Below the pieces are notes generated by a model. It ran no database searches. It was not told the origin of the DNA and was given only the letters and a program-made list of their open reading frames with translations. A DNA stretch of 32,156 nt, taken from positions 1 to 32,156 of the forward strand of contig JAGZZN010000017.1 in assembly GCA_018377375.1 (NCBI GenBank). The letters run 5' to 3'. A program made the position numbers and the translations under genes. The stretch's first letter is position 1. Each line of letters starts with the position of its first letter. Shown in pieces: positions 30,818 to 32,156 of the stretch. The stretch is from Streptococcus parasanguinis. Lineage in GTDB: Bacteria > Bacillota > Bacilli > Lactobacillales > Streptococcaceae.

Positions 30818-31525
30818 TTAAACTTCTATACTTGCATGCTCTGCACTTAATTGATAGATGGTGCCTTCAACCCCAAAATAATCCTTGGCTAGATCTTTCA
30901 ATTCCTGCATAGCTGTTTGTGCCCGTTTGGCCTGCTCCTCATTGATGGCTTCAATCACTAAAATAGCGTCCTTGGTATCTTCTGTTAACATAGTTCTTTG
31001 TGCCTCACGCCAATTCAAGCAACGGCAAACAGCTCCGTCTTGGTCGTAGTAGATAATCTCCCCTTCCAAAGCTGGAGCATCTTCTTCAGCACCTAATGGA
31101 AAGAAAGGTTCGCCTCCTTTCGCTTGTCCTAGAGAGAGTCCACCCACCAATTTATCCATATCTTCTCCCCCACAAGGAAGGGCATAAGCCATAGAAACAC
31201 TATTGTAAAGATCCACCAAAGGATTAATCGGATAGAATTCACGTCCCTGGTGAACCCGTTTTAAGAGTGCCTCGATTGAAGATCGGGCTCCTTTTTTGGT
31301 TTTAAACTTGCTAAAAGCTTGGCGCCACTCTTGAACGAACTCACTCTGGGTATAGTTTTCTTCATCAATAAATTCCCATGCTCTCTTGGTACCCTTGTCC
31401 AACAATTCTTTGAAATAAGGATCCTTGGCTTCATCTACTGTATTATCAATACCATACAAGGACATCACTGTAATTCTAGCTGTTGGAAATAAATCCCAAA
31501 ATGCTTGATCGACTGTCACTTTCAT
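30818..31525 (-). CDS. B3/4-domain protein (PheRS beta-subunit-like)
   Basis: 235 residues of the B3/B4 domain family related to the tRNA-editing part of the phenylalanyl-tRNA synthetase beta subunit. LVDLYNSVSMAYALPCGGED, then GGLSLGQAKGGEPFFPLG and the CLNWREAQRTMLTEDT stretch are the family core. Free-standing members are suspected to clear mischarged tRNA or bind amino acid-like ligands, but this is not established for this protein. It overlaps the MarR gene by 4 bases (ATGA), so the regulator and this protein are made together. Confidence 0.85.
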   Translation of the reverse strand: MKVTVDQAFWDLFPTARITVMSLYGIDNTVDEAKDPYFKELLDKGTKRAWEFIDEENYTQSEFVQEWRQAFSKFKTKKGARSSIEALLKRVHQGREFYPINPLVDLYNSVSMAYALPCGGEDMDKLVGGLSLGQAKGGEPFFPLGAEEDAPALEGEIIYYDQDGAVCRCLNWREAQRTMLTEDTKDAILVIEAINEEQAKRAQTAMQELKDLAKDYFGVEGTIYQLSAEHASIEV

Positions 31526-31986
31526 TGCTTTACCTCACTATAATTTCTTTTTTGACCTTTTTTGACTAGCTCCCAATCCAAGGTGATATTCTCACGAACT
31601 CGGATGAGATACTCCTCTAACTGTGCGACTTCTTCTTTGGAAAATCCTTTTAAGGCAGTTTTTTCAGAGTAAAGATGCTCCCCTAAAATGAAGGGGTAAA
31701 TCTGCTTACCTTTTTCAGTTAATTCCCATTCCTTGATTTTAAGGTTTTCACCCCTTGGACGCTGTTGAATCAGTCCTCGTTCTTCTAGTTTTTTTACAGA
31801 CCTTGCAACGGTGGATCGATCTACTTTCAAGACTTCAGAGAGTTCTTCCTGAATCATTCCAGGTTGCTCGGCAATTCGCACCAGGTAGAGGTATTGACCA
31901 CGCGCCAGATCCAAATCTCGAAATTCAATATTTGCTATAGAATCCAGTGCTCTCGCAATGATGCCAATCTCACGCAAAATACTCAT
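31522..31986 (-). CDS. MarR-family transcriptional regulator
   Basis: 154 residues with the winged helix-turn-helix of MarR proteins: EELSEVLKVDRSTVARSVKK is the recognition unit and ERGLIQQRPRGENLKIKEWE the wing. The N- and C-terminal helices form the dimer. A strong AAAGGAGGA ribosome site precedes the ATG. Its own promoter overlaps a TTGCA/TGCAA palindrome, which suggests autorepression. The signal and other targets cannot be read from the sequence. It is translationally coupled to the B3/4-domain gene. Confidence 0.92.
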   Translation of the reverse strand: MSILREIGIIARALDSIANIEFRDLDLARGQYLYLVRIAEQPGMIQEELSEVLKVDRSTVARSVKKLEERGLIQQRPRGENLKIKEWELTEKGKQIYPFILGEHLYSEKTALKGFSKEEVAQLEEYLIRVRENITLDWELVKKGQKRNYSEVKQ

Positions 31987-32012
31987 CTCACTCCTCCTTT
32001 CCTATTGACAAT

Positions 32013-32041
32013 AGCATAACACATTTTTGTTGCAAATGCAA
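32013..32041 (-). promoter_or_regulatory. Promoter of the MarR-B3/4 unit
   Basis: On the minus strand TTGCAT (32041-32036), 17 bases, TGTTATGCT (extended -10; hexamer 32018-32013). It yields a leader of about 20 bases carrying AAAGGAGGA. Confidence 0.65.
32030..32041. promoter_or_regulatory. Probable MarR operator
   Basis: TTGCA-AA-TGCAA is an inverted repeat with 5-bp arms that covers the -35 box of the MarR gene's own promoter. MarR repressors commonly bind such AT-rich palindromes and autoregulate. Confidence 0.5.
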
Positions 32042-32062
32042 TAAAAATAGTTAAGAAAAAAA

Positions 32063-32088
32063 GAGGCTGGGACAAAAGTCCTAGCCTC
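32063..32088 (-). terminator. Dispersed streptococcal hairpin acting as terminator
   Basis: GAGGCTGGGAC-AAAA-GTCCTAGCCTC pairs over 11 bp with one G-T pair. The minus strand continues TTTTTTTCTTAAC, so it would stop a gene arriving from beyond the right edge. This hairpin recurs between genes of mitis-group and related streptococci; the aroE-aroB hairpin is a diverged relative. Confidence 0.75.
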
Positions 32089-32091
32089 TCA

Positions 32092-32156
32092 ATTGTTTTT
32101 GGATTGTCGAGCAAGACGCAGTGGTTGAGTGGGCTCTACTACGCTGATTTCATCAG
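32092..32156. repeat. Start of a dispersed intergenic repeat, cut by window edge
   Basis: The stretch with GAGTGGGCTCTACTACGC and CTGATTTCATCAG matches, from memory, an intergenic repeat common in mitis-group streptococci next to the GAGGCTGGGAC hairpin. CTGAT-TTC-ATCAG is itself a small palindrome. The rest is outside the window. Confidence 0.45.

Overview
The window is chromosomal DNA from a low-GC Gram-positive coccus, almost certainly a viridans-group Streptococcus (sanguinis/parasanguinis/mitis side). The reasons are the gene order rlmI-aroD-aroE-aroB-aroC-tyrA, ylbF, aroA-aroK-pheA-lytR, the NAD+ ligase / lipid kinase / cytosolic pullulanase cluster, a preQ1-II riboswitch (a streptococcal RNA class) before queT, extended -10 promoters, and dispersed streptococcal hairpins. 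The exact species cannot be fixed from the sequence. I saw no tRNA, rRNA, CRISPR array or intact insertion sequence.

Left, 1-4.05 kb, is accessory and visibly AT-richer. A partial AAC(6')-type acetyltransferase runs off the edge. A ~3.2 kb islet follows. It lies between two diverged direct repeats of ~150 bp (about 400-550 and 3589-3739). It holds two unrecognised minus-strand genes, a 499-aa HEXXH protein and a 357-aa zinc-ribbon protein, plus a short fragment that may be a recombinase tail. The right-hand repeat cuts off a sucrose phosphorylase gene after ~94 codons. Pieces resembling the extreme 3' end of rlmD/rumA, a site used by streptococcal integrative elements, occur in and beside the left repeat. 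A further one lies just downstream of the intact rlmD.

4.05-9.1 kb is a beta-glucoside utilisation locus on the minus strand: two tandem RpiR/SIS regulators, then a 6-phospho-beta-glucosidase and the PTS IIB, IIC and IIA proteins. The enzyme genes have their own promoter and an operator-like palindrome. 9.1-9.7 kb is a gene-poor scar with gene remnants and two hairpins.

9.7-21.9 kb is core metabolism on the minus strand. It has the rRNA methyltransferase rlmD, and aroA-aroK-pheA-lytR with its own promoter and terminator. ylbF stands alone. The other common aromatic pathway genes (aroD, aroE, aroB, aroC) and tyrA sit behind the methyltransferase rlmI. Together they turn dehydroquinate precursors into chorismate and then into prephenate-derived Phe and Tyr.

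22.1-32.1 kb carries a plus-strand lipoteichoic-acid-synthase-type enzyme with a serine-rich tail. The minus-strand ligA-dgkB-pulA cluster and riboswitch-controlled queT follow. gtrA diverges from queT. A MarR regulator is coupled to a B3/4-domain protein. The right edge enters a dispersed streptococcal repeat.

The most interesting signals are the repeat-bounded two-gene islet, the rumA-tail scars, three genes whose start codon falls where transcription should begin (rlmI, ligA, gtrA), and a promoter for rlmD that overlaps the lytR terminator so that its transcripts lack half of the hairpin.
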